In this document: one piece after another, positions 47,307 through 55,244 of the stretch | Numbering within the stretch: the first letter of the stretch is position 1 | How the letters are laid out: the number at the start of each line of letters is the position of its first letter | Assembly: GCA_008690995.1 (NCBI GenBank) | Contig: VRMN01000001.1 | Location: 4,836,001 to 4,900,000, forward strand | Reading direction: 5' to 3' | DNA length: 64,000 nucleotides | From: Porphyridium purpureum | Taxonomy: Eukaryota > Rhodophyta > Bangiophyceae > Porphyridiales > Porphyridiaceae | Program-made: the position numbers and the translations under genes | The notes under the pieces: generated by a model | What the model saw: only the letters and a program-made list of their open reading frames with translations | The model's database searches: none | What the model was told of the DNA's origin: nothing

Positions 47307-47451
47307 ACAGGCGACGAAAATCTGTTCCCCACCGCTTGCAAGTGAATTGCACGCGGATGCTTTTCATCATAAAGAAGTCCGTTTTTAGCATGTAGAATCG
47401 GGTTGAGCGGAATAGGGGCGGCTGTTCCGAACCCAATGCGGTCGCGTCTTC

Positions 47452-47458
47452 TATAAAT
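47452..47458 (+). promoter_or_regulatory. TATA-box-like element before metallothionein-like gene
   Basis: TATAAAT lies about 80 bp upstream of the start codon in otherwise GC-rich sequence. Position and context fit a core promoter for a strongly expressed gene. Confidence 0.4.
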
Positions 47459-47536
47459 GAGCGACTGGCATGGTTGGGCGGGGGAGGGAATGGTGGTGGC
47501 GCGCGGTCGTACGCGTGACGGAAGGCCGGAGCAAGC

Positions 47537-47941
47537 ATGGAGGGAGTTCTGTTTGGGTGCAGCAAGTGGGCGGACTGCAAGTGTGAGAGCGGGGGCTGCG
47601 GCCCCGGCTGCGCGTGCGGCTGCGGCGGCGGCCGCGCATGCCACTGCGCGGGAAAGGCCTGCAGCTGCGGCGACGCGTGCGTGTGCGGCTCGGTGACGGT
47701 CGACGAGCTCAAGGCCTTTGCCGGGCAGATGTGCGGCGCCGCGGAATGCCCGTGCTGCGATCAGAGTGACTGCAACTGCGGCCCGTCGTGCGGTTGCGGC
47801 AAGGGCTTGCCGCGCAAGACCAAGGAGCAATGGCTCCAGTCGTACGCAAGGTATGCTGGCAAGGCGCCTGCAATGTGTGGCTCGTGCAAGTGCAGGGAGG
47901 GCGGCAAATGCGCCTGTAGGTCGACCGGCAAGTGTCACTGA
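47537..47941 (+). CDS. Metallothionein-like cysteine-rich protein, three clusters
   Basis: This 134-residue protein has 27 cysteines by my count, mostly in CxC and CxxC patterns, and probably chelates Cu, Zn or Cd thiolate clusters in the cytosol. There are three cysteine clusters: residues ~8-52 with 13 Cys, ~66-88 with 8 Cys and ~114-133 with 6 Cys. They are separated by two cysteine-free, likely helical linkers (VTVDELKAFAGQM and RKTKEQWLQSYARYAGKAPAM). Aromatic residues are present in the linkers and N-terminus, unlike classic short metallothioneins. No signal peptide is visible. A start at the ATG before EGVLFG is natural, with a TATA-like element upstream. It might instead be a cysteine-rich metallochaperone; the pattern favours metallothionein. 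Confidence 0.8.
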   Translation: MEGVLFGCSKWADCKCESGGCGPGCACGCGGGRACHCAGKACSCGDACVCGSVTVDELKAFAGQMCGAAECPCCDQSDCNCGPSCGCGKGLPRKTKEQWLQSYARYAGKAPAMCGSCKCREGGKCACRSTGKCH

Positions 47942-48170
47942 GCCAGGGAACAGTCATGCTGTGAAGCTCAGTAGCAAGTGAAATTGTCTCGGAGAGACAG
48001 AAATAGGAGAGGGATGTTTAAATGTAGGATGGCGACCGGAGCCACGTAACCAGGAAACTGGTCTGAAGCAATGCGCTTATTAAAGCTGTCATATAGAAGG
48101 AAAAAAACGACAACAAAAGAATAAAAAACGACTAGATTTCCGTTTCCTCATTCGCTAAGCAGAAAACATT

Positions 48171-49019
48171 TTACCGCCTGCCGCGGGTGTCTGCGGCCCA
48201 TTCAACACGTAAGATCAGATGGTCATAGCCGTGCCCGTCCAGTCTTTGGATTGCCGCCGCAGCTTCGCTGATCAGATTGTACGCAACGTAAGCAAAGCCT
48301 TTGCTCTCGCCCGTCACGCGGTCGCGACTGAGAAAGATGCGCTGAATGCGACCAAACGGAGAGAATAGCTCCTGCAAGTCGGCCTCGGTGGTCCTGGGCG
48401 GAACGTTACTGACACGCACGGTGGTGGAGTCGTCTCTTTCGTTCATCGCGCTGCCCGCACCCGCAGCACCGGCCTCCCTGTTGCGCTGCCACGGAGGGAT
48501 GTACTTGTCGCCCTTGCCGCCGGCTCCGGCGCCCTGACCAGGATTCAGATCCTCCACCTTTGCGCCTGCGCTAACCGCCATGAGCTGCGCCCAGTTGCCC
48601 ACGCCGGCGTTGCGCTCCTCCATGCGGCGCTTGAGGCGGTCTGCGGCAAGCATCTTACGAATGTCGAGCTCTCTCTTGGCCTGGTCTTCCTCCTCGGATT
48701 CGTCGTCTTCCTCATCCTTGGGTGTCACCCAGTCGATCAGAATCTCGTCCACCGACATGGTGCTAATCCCTTTCTCCAAGCCGCGCGGCTGGTTCTTACA
48801 CGAGCCAAACTTCTTCCACTGCATGCGCTCATACTCGCCCTCGGTCACCACGATCGAGCTCTTTTCCTCGCGCACGACCTTCGTGGTCTTGACCGCATAG
48901 TGCTGATCATTCACGCTCCACTCCACCACCTTCTTGAGCCCATTTGCCTCGGTCGTCACTTCGCGCGGCGGCAGCCTGAACTCATCGTCCTCATCATCCG
49001 CCCAATCTTCCGCCGCCAT
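48171..49019 (-). CDS. EIF3G: Translation initiation factor eIF3 subunit g
   Basis: eIF3g binds eIF3i and the 40S mRNA entry region and acts in scanning and reinitiation. Residues 1-150 correspond to the eIF3g N-terminal region (KKVVEWSVNDQHYAVKTTKV, then QWKKFGSCKNQPRGLEKG). A KYIPPWQR motif resembling the family's KYVPP block precedes the C-terminal RRM at ~198-277: RNP2 TVRVSNVPPRT, LQELFSPFGRIQRIFLSRDR, RNP1 SKGFAYVAY and YDHLILRVEWA, the last being diagnostic. The CCHC zinc knuckle usually found between these regions is absent; a charged helical stretch (RKMLAADRLKRRMEERNAG) takes its place. Length 282 fits the family. ATG start. Confidence 0.95.
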   Translation of the reverse strand: MAAEDWADDEDDEFRLPPREVTTEANGLKKVVEWSVNDQHYAVKTTKVVREEKSSIVVTEGEYERMQWKKFGSCKNQPRGLEKGISTMSVDEILIDWVTPKDEEDDESEEEDQAKRELDIRKMLAADRLKRRMEERNAGVGNWAQLMAVSAGAKVEDLNPGQGAGAGGKGDKYIPPWQRNREAGAAGAGSAMNERDDSTTVRVSNVPPRTTEADLQELFSPFGRIQRIFLSRDRVTGESKGFAYVAYNLISEAAAAIQRLDGHGYDHLILRVEWAADTRGRR

Positions 49020-49565
49020 GATATACCAGCCCTATGTATCCACACGCTCGAGTAAGACCCCGGGCGTATACGGCGTACTTCTCCCCGCTCCCCACCCTTC
49101 TTCCTTCTCTCTCGCTCTCTCTCCGCACTTGCGCGTTCGTGCCGCCTTCAACCACCGCGGCGCGCCTGTTCCGCGTTCACTCGTCGACACGCCGAGAAAG
49201 TACAGTGCGTACAGGTTAAGCATTGACGACCGCGCGTCGGCACAAGTGGCGCTCTGGGGCTGAGCACACGCATCAATGGCGCAGCGGCCGCGACATCACG
49301 CGGCATGCGAAGCTGTGGGGTGGAACAAACGGCTCCGTCACGCGGTCACCCGCCTTTGGACAAAGTGCGACGAAGATGAGCTTCCTGTCCGGCGACGGCT
49401 CGGGTGTGGGCAATCACGTACGGCAGCGTGCCGGGGGAGAAGATCTCGCACGAACCATGGTGTCGCTCGCAGAAGATGCGCACAACGCAATTTCATTCTC
49501 ATATGAGCCCGAAACGAACAACGGGCATGGTTCACTGGGCTGTCGAAGCGGGCAAGTACGTGTGG
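49020..49565. other. 546-bp region between eIF3g and SPFH gene
   Basis: It contains the eIF3g promoter and the SPFH 3' UTR. An AGTACAGTG motif is at 49199-49207, about 180 bp upstream of the eIF3g ATG. A plus-strand frame with ATG at 49373 (MSFLSGDGSGVG...) has about 68 codons and runs into the SPFH 3' end; I do not consider it supported. Confidence 0.5.
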
Positions 49566-50639
49566 CTATCCAACATTAAGCACTGGCTGTGGTGAGTGTT
49601 GCCCACACAGGACGATGAGAAGACTCGACACAAGCCGGGTTTTGGCGTCGTCATCAAAGTTTGCTCCAGAGCTCACCAGGCGCGCAATACTGTTCTGCAC
49701 GATGCTGACACTCCCTTCCACGATCTGCGCCCGTGCTTGTACTATCGCCATCGACTGCTGCCGTTGCAGCATTGCACCGGCAATTTCCGCGCTGTAGGCG
49801 AGGTGGTTGAGGCGCGCCTCGAGCACCTCGCACCCTGCACGCACGAGACGCTCTTCAACGTCTCGCTGGAGCATTTGACATATCTCGTGCGTGTTTCCGC
49901 GCAGACTCAACGCACTGCCTGCCGCAGATTCTACCCCGTACAAGGCACCAGCATCGTACGGAACCGTTGACGCCATCGTTCTTAGCGCGGCTTCACACTG
50001 CAGACCGACAAACTCCTCGTAATCGTCCACTGCGAATGCTGCCTTGGCCGTGTCACGCACCCTCCACAGCACCACTGCAGAAATATCTATCGGCGAGCCC
50101 GTTGCGTCGTTGACCTTGAGCGGTTTGCCTGCGGTTCTGGAGCGTGGGGTGATGGTGGTCTGGTCGCCATTCCGAATGGTCGTGCCGCCGGACAACGTGG
50201 AGCCTGTCTCGAGAACGCGGACGCGCAGCGAGACCTTTCGTTTTGAGAAGAAAGGATTCACCCACCACCAGCCGGTCGCGCGGAGCGTTCCGCTGTAGTT
50301 TCCAAACAGCACCAGCACGCAAGCTTCATTTGGCTGATTGATGACGAAACCAGCAAGCATCATGAGAAAGGTGACGAAAAGGGGCGCGAGAAATGGGAAG
50401 AACGCAACGTGGACGACCATTCCGAAGAGCACGAGCACAGCGGCGCACGCGCCACATGCCAACAGTACCATGAGCAGCATTGCTCGGCCAGAGCGCGCGT
50501 AGTACGGGATCTCATGCACATTTCCCACGTTCGCGCTCGTCCCGAGCTCGAACTCCATTGCAGAAATCTCGCTGCCAGTGCCCGCTGCTCGATACGAAGG
50601 CGGCGTTGCGATCACCAGAGTCGACTGTTCTGAAGTCAT
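49566..50639 (-). CDS. SPFH (band 7) membrane protein of bacterial type
   Basis: SPFH proteins form ring scaffolds in membranes and act with proteases or lipid domains. The first ATG gives 357 residues (upstream extension is only the CA-repeat in frame, starting at a GTG). Two adjacent hydrophobic segments (MLLMVLLACGACAAVLVLFG and VAFFPFLAPLFVTFLMMLAG) form a hairpin, then the SPFH domain: NQPNEACVLVLFGNYSGTLR, GWWWVNPFFSKRKVSLRVRV, GKPLKVNDATGSPIDISAVV, LWRVRDTAKAAFAVDDYEEF, VQSEAALR-like LQCEAALRTMAS, CEVLEARLNHLAYSAEIAGA and LQRQQSMAIVQARAQIVEG. The ending LLIVLCGQHSPQPVLNVG matches a subfamily common in bacteria and some plants. An insert (ETGSTLSGGTTIRNGDQTT) extends the beta region. 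It is distinct from stomatin/prohibitin and from HIR proteins. Confidence 0.9.
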   Translation of the reverse strand: MTSEQSTLVIATPPSYRAAGTGSEISAMEFELGTSANVGNVHEIPYYARSGRAMLLMVLLACGACAAVLVLFGMVVHVAFFPFLAPLFVTFLMMLAGFVINQPNEACVLVLFGNYSGTLRATGWWWVNPFFSKRKVSLRVRVLETGSTLSGGTTIRNGDQTTITPRSRTAGKPLKVNDATGSPIDISAVVLWRVRDTAKAAFAVDDYEEFVGLQCEAALRTMASTVPYDAGALYGVESAAGSALSLRGNTHEICQMLQRDVEERLVRAGCEVLEARLNHLAYSAEIAGAMLQRQQSMAIVQARAQIVEGSVSIVQNSIARLVSSGANFDDDAKTRLVSSLLIVLCGQHSPQPVLNVG

Positions 50640-50674
50640 GGACACGGTCCAAGCCAGCCATCCCCCGACACACA

Positions 50675-50697
50675 AACACACACACACACACACACAC
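50675..50697. repeat. (CA)n microsatellite
   Basis: A run of CA repeats lies directly upstream of the SPFH start codon, in its 5' leader. Confidence 0.92.
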
Positions 50698-50774
50698 GCA
50701 CCGAGAATCTCTTTATGTCATTTGCTCTTGCTGTCCATATCAAGAAACAGGCCCAACCCGCTCGCTTTTGTATG

Positions 50775-50834
50775 CGCATTTTCTGCGAGAAACGCGGCAC
50801 CGATAGGGTAAGGTTGTTTCTCGCAGAAAATGCG
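50775..50834. promoter_or_regulatory. Perfect 19-bp inverted repeat in divergent SPFH/PITP promoter
   Basis: The arms are CGCATTTTCTGCGAGAAAC (50775-50793) and its exact reverse complement (50816-50834), with a 22-bp spacer. It sits about 135 bp upstream of the SPFH ATG and 138 bp upstream of the PITP ATG, almost at the centre of the 332-bp gap. It could be a cruciform, an RNA hairpin, or a dimeric protein site serving both genes. Confidence 0.9.
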
Positions 50835-50971
50835 GTGTGCGATACCCTTGTCGAGACTGTGTACAGTTAGGCTGTACGTCTGAATAAACGAGGTTCAAAA
50901 ACTTGCGCGGTGGTGGTGGCTGCGCAAGTCGGAGGTGGCTGCGGAAGAGCACGAGACGAGCGCGAGGAAGC

Positions 50972-51766
50972 ATGTTGATCAAAGAGTATCGGATTCTGCT
51001 TCCGCTGACATGCGAGGAGTATCACATTGGGCAGCTGTACATGGTGGCCAAGGCTTCCGGAGAGGAGACGGGCAAGCAGGTCGGGGAGGGCGTCGAGATT
51101 GTGAAGAATGAGCCGTACACAGACAATGCGCACGGCCTGCCGCCGGGTCAGTATACGGAAAAGGTGATGCACTTCAAGTCCAAAGTGCCGCGCTTCATTG
51201 CAATGCTGATGCCCGAGACCGCACTCAAGCTGACCGAGCGCTCGTGGAACGCGTTTCCCAAGCTGCTGACGATGTACGAAAACGAGTGGCTGGGCGACAG
51301 TTTCCACCTGAGTGTCGAGACCATGCACGCCGATGATCGCGGCACGACGTACAATGCGAACAATCTGAGCGACGCCGACCTCAAAGCGTGCAAGGTGGAT
51401 TACATTAACATTTCGTGCGAGGATGCGAACGTGAAATTCAAGGAGAACGAGGACCCGCGCCAGTTTCGCTCGGGCAGCACAGGCCGCGGGCCGTTCCCGG
51501 AGCGCTGGTTCGAGGTGTCTCCCGTGTGCATGTGTGCGTACAAGGTCGTGAAGCTGCGCTTCAAAGTGTGGGGCGCACAAAGCAAGGTGGAGCAGTGGGG
51601 CCAGCTGTACGGATTGCGCAGCGCGTTTGTCGAGTACCACCGCAAGCTGGTGTGCTGGATCGACGAATGGATCACGTTCTCCATCCAGGATATCCGTCGG
51701 ATGGAGGACGACATCAAGGAAGTCACCCACCGCAAGCTGCTCGCGTCCCAACAGCCGCAGCAATAA
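50972..51766 (+). CDS. PITP: Class I phosphatidylinositol transfer protein
   Basis: PITPs carry phosphatidylinositol and phosphatidylcholine between membranes and feed phosphoinositide synthesis. An ATG at 50972 gives 264 residues with family length. START-like family blocks include EYRILLPLTCEEYHIGQLYM, VAKASGEETG, YTEKVMHFKSKVPRFIAMLM, WNAFPKLLTMYENEW, DINISCEDANVK-type lipid pocket region, FPERWFEVSPVCMCAYKVVK and WGQLYGLRSAFVEYHRKL. The C-terminal helix (CWIDEWITFSIQDIRRMEDD) is complete. There are no DDHD or FFAT additions, so it is a soluble single-domain PITP rather than an RdgB type. Confidence 0.96.
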   Translation: MLIKEYRILLPLTCEEYHIGQLYMVAKASGEETGKQVGEGVEIVKNEPYTDNAHGLPPGQYTEKVMHFKSKVPRFIAMLMPETALKLTERSWNAFPKLLTMYENEWLGDSFHLSVETMHADDRGTTYNANNLSDADLKACKVDYINISCEDANVKFKENEDPRQFRSGSTGRGPFPERWFEVSPVCMCAYKVVKLRFKVWGAQSKVEQWGQLYGLRSAFVEYHRKLVCWIDEWITFSIQDIRRMEDDIKEVTHRKLLASQQPQQ

Positions 51767-52110
51767 CCGCAGCCGCATTCGCAGCCGCACCGCCCCACAC
51801 GACTGTACCTCCGCCTTTCTGGCAACTGAACGATCTGTATATTAAAACAGTCGGATTTAATGGAACTGTTGGGTGTTCAGTAGTGTACTGCGTTGGACGC
51901 GGTGCGGCGTGCGAGGGCGGGAAAGGTCGCGTCGGCGCGTAGATGAAACACAGATCGAGAACAATTGGCACGCTCTCAGACGGCTGGGCCAACTCCGGCG
52001 GGCGAGAGAGGGACGGGCTGGGGCACGGCGCGGCATTGCTCCGGTGGTCTTGTGCGCGCGCTTGAGGGTCACGTTGGACGCAAGGGAACAGCGCGATCGT
52101 GATTGACGCC
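51767..52110. other. 344-bp intergenic region
   Basis: Contains a GCAGCCGCA-type repeat just after the PITP stop and nothing else recognisable; it presumably holds the 3' UTR of PITP and the promoter of the next gene. Confidence 0.6.
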
Positions 52111-52596
52111 ATGGCAGAGACAGAATACGACCCCAAGCCGTTTGCACGGGCCAAGCTGATGGGCCACGTGTCGTTCAAAGGGTGGCAGGCAGGGAGCCTG
52201 CTGGGAGTGGTCATCGCTGCGCCAATTCTGGCATACAGAGGTAAGCTGGATGCGTCGCATCTGGGCCTGTACGGTAGCTCGACCGGGCTCGCGCTCACCG
52301 GGGTGACCACTGTGCTGGGCCTGGCCAAGATGAGCAAGACGGATATGGAAGGAGTAGAGGATCGCGTGTACCGCCTGCATTACAACGTCGGGCAGAACCG
52401 TGTAGACCGAATGGTCACAGTCGGCGCCGGGGTCGGCGCCGGCGCCATGCTCGCCGTTGCGATCAAGGATGGCAAGCCGTCCAAAGAGGTCGCCATCGCC
52501 GCACTGGGTGGTGCTGCGCTCGGTTCCGCCGTCGGCGTGCTCGTTGCTGCTGCCGCCGGTAAGATTAACGCGAAGAATATGACCAAAGAACTGTGA
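52111..52596 (+). CDS. Small Gly/Ala-rich membrane protein, possibly DUF1757
   Basis: The ATG at 52111 (MAETEYDPKPFARAKLMGHV) gives 161 residues. Three or four hydrophobic, glycine-zipper-like segments are visible: AGSLLGVVIAAPILAY, LALTGVTTVLGLAKM, VTVGAGVGAGAMLAVAI and AIAALGGAALGSAVGVLVAAAAG. Between them lies a polar loop with RLHYNVGQNRVDRMV. Size and layout resemble the DUF1757 family of plants, algae and kinetoplastids (from memory), which has no known function. No presequence is obvious. A mitochondrial or plastid inner membrane location is an inference. The next gene starts 125 bp downstream on the same strand. Confidence 0.6.
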   Translation: MAETEYDPKPFARAKLMGHVSFKGWQAGSLLGVVIAAPILAYRGKLDASHLGLYGSSTGLALTGVTTVLGLAKMSKTDMEGVEDRVYRLHYNVGQNRVDRMVTVGAGVGAGAMLAVAIKDGKPSKEVAIAALGGAALGSAVGVLVAAAAGKINAKNMTKEL

Positions 52597-52721
52597 CCTC
52601 CGTGCATGCTCCCCGTAGTAAACGTCCAAATGCCGTCACACACAATCGGCGGCACTATATGTTGTAACTCGTCGCTTTCACCTTCTTCACGGACGATCAG
52701 CGATTTTCTAGGGGGCCCTCG

Positions 52722-54803
52722 ATGGACAGTGACGCCAGCATGGACGACGCAGACGCGGGCGCCGACATGGACCCGGTCGTGCGCAGCCTTCCCGTGCACT
52801 TGCTCCGCGCGCAGCCGAGCGCGCATGTGTATGCGCTGGACGAGGCGGTACCGGCCACGGACGCCGAACTGGGCTCGCAACGTAAAGTGCTCAAGGCGCG
52901 CGTCAAGCCCAAACAGAAACGGATTGAGCTGGATGTTAGTATGCTTCTGCGTACGTGCGCGCCCGCAACATCATCGAGCGGAATGGTCGCCGTGGACCGC
53001 GCGGAAGAGGGAAGCAGAGACATAGATGTGAATTTGAATTTTGATGCTAGGCGCGCAACCGAGTACGGACAGCAACACATGACGCTCGGATCTAGCTACG
53101 CAGAGGACCGGCATGCAAACTATCTCGCTGTCAAGCCGAGCCAGCATGGACTGGTGATGGTGCCCGTTGATGCCGTGCTCAACATGCACCCGTCGTTCAC
53201 GCATCTAGATTTGCAGCACGACACTTCGGCTGGAGTGACCGGCGCTACCGGTCCAGCAACAGGAGCAGCAGGTGCTGCGGGCCTTGCGTCGGGTGCAAGA
53301 GTAGTGGCAGCAACAGGCGGCGATATGATGGAGACGGATAATGAAGAGTATAGTGGGCCTGTGGGCGAAGTGGGCGTGAAATTCAAGAAGCGCGAAAGCG
53401 AGCGTGTGATAGAAAGACGAAAAAACAGCTATGCGTATCTGAACTCCATGCGAGAGGCAGAACCATGGACCGAGCTTGAGTTTCTTGACGCATTTTCCAT
53501 CTCTGCGCGCCAGGTGCAGAGCGCCTTGTTGCGATTGCACTTGCTTGAGGCCGGAGAGGCAAGCACGGATCAGGATGCCGTATTTGTCGGTAAGGAGGTT
53601 CTAGAACTTGCACCCTCGCAAGTTGCTGTCAGAGCAATCAAGGAGCGTGATAGGGTAGTGTCCAACTTGTCCCAGATTGATTTAGAGTCGTCTTCTTCTG
53701 CCGAGCACGAGGACGACGTGTACAGCTCGGATCCCGGAACGCTTTTTCCGGCGCTTCTTCGACGCGTGCGCGTCATTGACCTGCACTCTTTGTTTATGAC
53801 ATTGCGAAAGAATGCAACAATATCGTCTCGGTCATCGCAATCGTCATCGCCGCCATCATTTACGATGCCACCCGCACGTGACGTGTTCCAGGTACTAATG
53901 CAGTGCGCGGTGCTTGTGCGAGAGAACTGCTGGGTGTGCAAATCGGAAAATGTTGAGCGCAGTCTGAGTAGCAAGCTGAGCAAGCGCCAGCAAGCTGCTC
54001 GAGATGTGGTTGTATCCTTATTTCGCGACGCACACATGGTAGGGCTTTCAGATGTGCAGCGCGTGCTAGGACCGTACAAGGTGAGCCATTCGTGGTACGA
54101 GCGATTTCTGGATGAGCTTGCAGTGCGCGTGCATGGGAAATGGATATTCAAGTACGAGCTGTTCGAGCGTGAAGAGGAAGGGCCGTTTGACGCCGAAGCA
54201 GAGGCATGGATGCGCGCAAGCGCCAGAGAGCTGAAAGAAGCCCAGACGGCTCAAGCGAGCCTCTGGGCTCAACGCATACAAAAGGCCAAGCAGTCGCTGC
54301 GAGACGGAGCACGCAGTGGTGGCAACTTTGCGCTTGTGTCGGAGCCGCAGCGTGCGCGGCTGTTGGAGCAGTGGTTTGAGTCCAAATTCCAACAGTACAA
54401 AGTGCTTTCAGACGCACTGTTGGAAGATTTGGTTGAGCGTGAGCCGCCGGCAGCCTTTTCGGGCAGCGAGTCGCTCTCTGATATCTTGCCGCAAGTACAG
54501 AGCAAGCTGAGCGAAATGTCCGTTAAGATTCGCGGTGTCTACATCCTAAAACGGCTGAACAACCCGCATCTCGACAAGTATCGCGATATTCTGCTCGAGC
54601 TCTTTGTAAAGCACGAGAAAGTGCGCCGGGCAATGGCACGCGAGGCGATGGAAGCATCAGAGCTTGGCGAGGATGTGCCAGACCAAATTTATGTCCGTAT
54701 CATGAAGGACTTTGCGGACAGTCGCGGCAGCGCGTGGTCGATTAAGACACCCGTCAGCTTTCGTAAGGTGGACCCCACTGAGCTCGAGCGCGATTTCAAA
54801 TAG
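52722..54803 (+). CDS. RPC5: RNA polymerase III subunit RPC5
   Basis: RPC5 (POLR3E, yeast Rpc37) forms a TFIIF-like heterodimer with Rpc53 and works in initiation and termination. The first block DPVVRSLPVHLLRAQPSAHV matches the Sin_N start, followed by KPSQHGLVMVPVDAVLNMHP and SFTHLDLQ, the dimerisation module. Next comes FKKRESERVIERRKNSYAYL NSMREAEPW, another RPC5 block. The middle is winged-helix-like (FLDAFSISARQVQSALLRLH) with Ser-rich linkers, and the C-terminus holds further winged-helix repeats as in the metazoan protein. The 693 residues agree with metazoan-style RPC5, not the shorter yeast Rpc37. ATG start; the MDSDASMDDADAG leader is acidic. Confidence 0.87.
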   Translation: MDSDASMDDADAGADMDPVVRSLPVHLLRAQPSAHVYALDEAVPATDAELGSQRKVLKARVKPKQKRIELDVSMLLRTCAPATSSSGMVAVDRAEEGSRDIDVNLNFDARRATEYGQQHMTLGSSYAEDRHANYLAVKPSQHGLVMVPVDAVLNMHPSFTHLDLQHDTSAGVTGATGPATGAAGAAGLASGARVVAATGGDMMETDNEEYSGPVGEVGVKFKKRESERVIERRKNSYAYLNSMREAEPWTELEFLDAFSISARQVQSALLRLHLLEAGEASTDQDAVFVGKEVLELAPSQVAVRAIKERDRVVSNLSQIDLESSSSAEHEDDVYSSDPGTLFPALLRRVRVIDLHSLFMTLRKNATISSRSSQSSSPPSFTMPPARDVFQVLMQCAVLVRENCWVCKSENVERSLSSKLSKRQQAARDVVVSLFRDAHMVGLSDVQRVLGPYKVSHSWYERFLDELAVRVHGKWIFKYELFEREEEGPFDAEAEAWMRASARELKEAQTAQASLWAQRIQKAKQSLRDGARSGGNFALVSEPQRARLLEQWFESKFQQYKVLSDALLEDLVEREPPAAFSGSESLSDILPQVQSKLSEMSVKIRGVYILKRLNNPHLDKYRDILLELFVKHEKVRRAMAREAMEASELGEDVPDQIYVRIMKDFADSRGSAWSIKTPVSFRKVDPTELERDFK

Positions 54804-55244
54804 ATGTGTTCGATGCTGTTCTGAGCGTAGGGCACGAAAACGACGTTGAATCAACGCTACGTGCCATTCCAGTCATCTCACTAGAGAGGCATATAGAGCA
54901 TATCGTCGAAAAGGTTGCCGTCTCTATCAAGGTGCCCGGAAAAGATCTTTAAAATATTTCGAACGCGGCAAGCATCACAATTTGAAAGGCCAAGGACTAT
55001 AAAAAGCGAGGCGTCAACTGCAAAGTTAAAGCAAAAGGTTTTAGCAGACCGCCTGTGAATTTCTGGTGTGGAGGAAAGGTATCTCCTTGTCCTCGGCACC
55101 TGCGTTTTGCCATCCATTTCTCACGGAGAAAGGGGAAAAAAATACCAAAAGAACAAACATTTTCTTCGACTTTTCAAAGAGCCTCCACTGTTCAAGTCAG
55201 TTTTTCGAAAAAGAATGTAGAGGCAAGGAAAAAATTAATCAGCC
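54804..55244. other. 441-bp convergent intergenic region
   Basis: Convergent 3' UTRs of the RPC5 and RsmB-like genes. It is more AT-rich than its surroundings (A-rich runs at 54940-54960 and 55130-55240). No gene is seen. Confidence 0.6.

Noticed and set aside
47345-47351. TGCACGC resembling an animal metal-response element upstream of the metallothionein-like gene
   Set aside because: Single 7-mer, expected by chance, and the animal MTF-1 regulator is not known in algae.
49373-49579. 68-codon frame MSFLSGDGSG...
   Set aside because: Ends inside the opposite-strand SPFH gene and shows no conserved feature.
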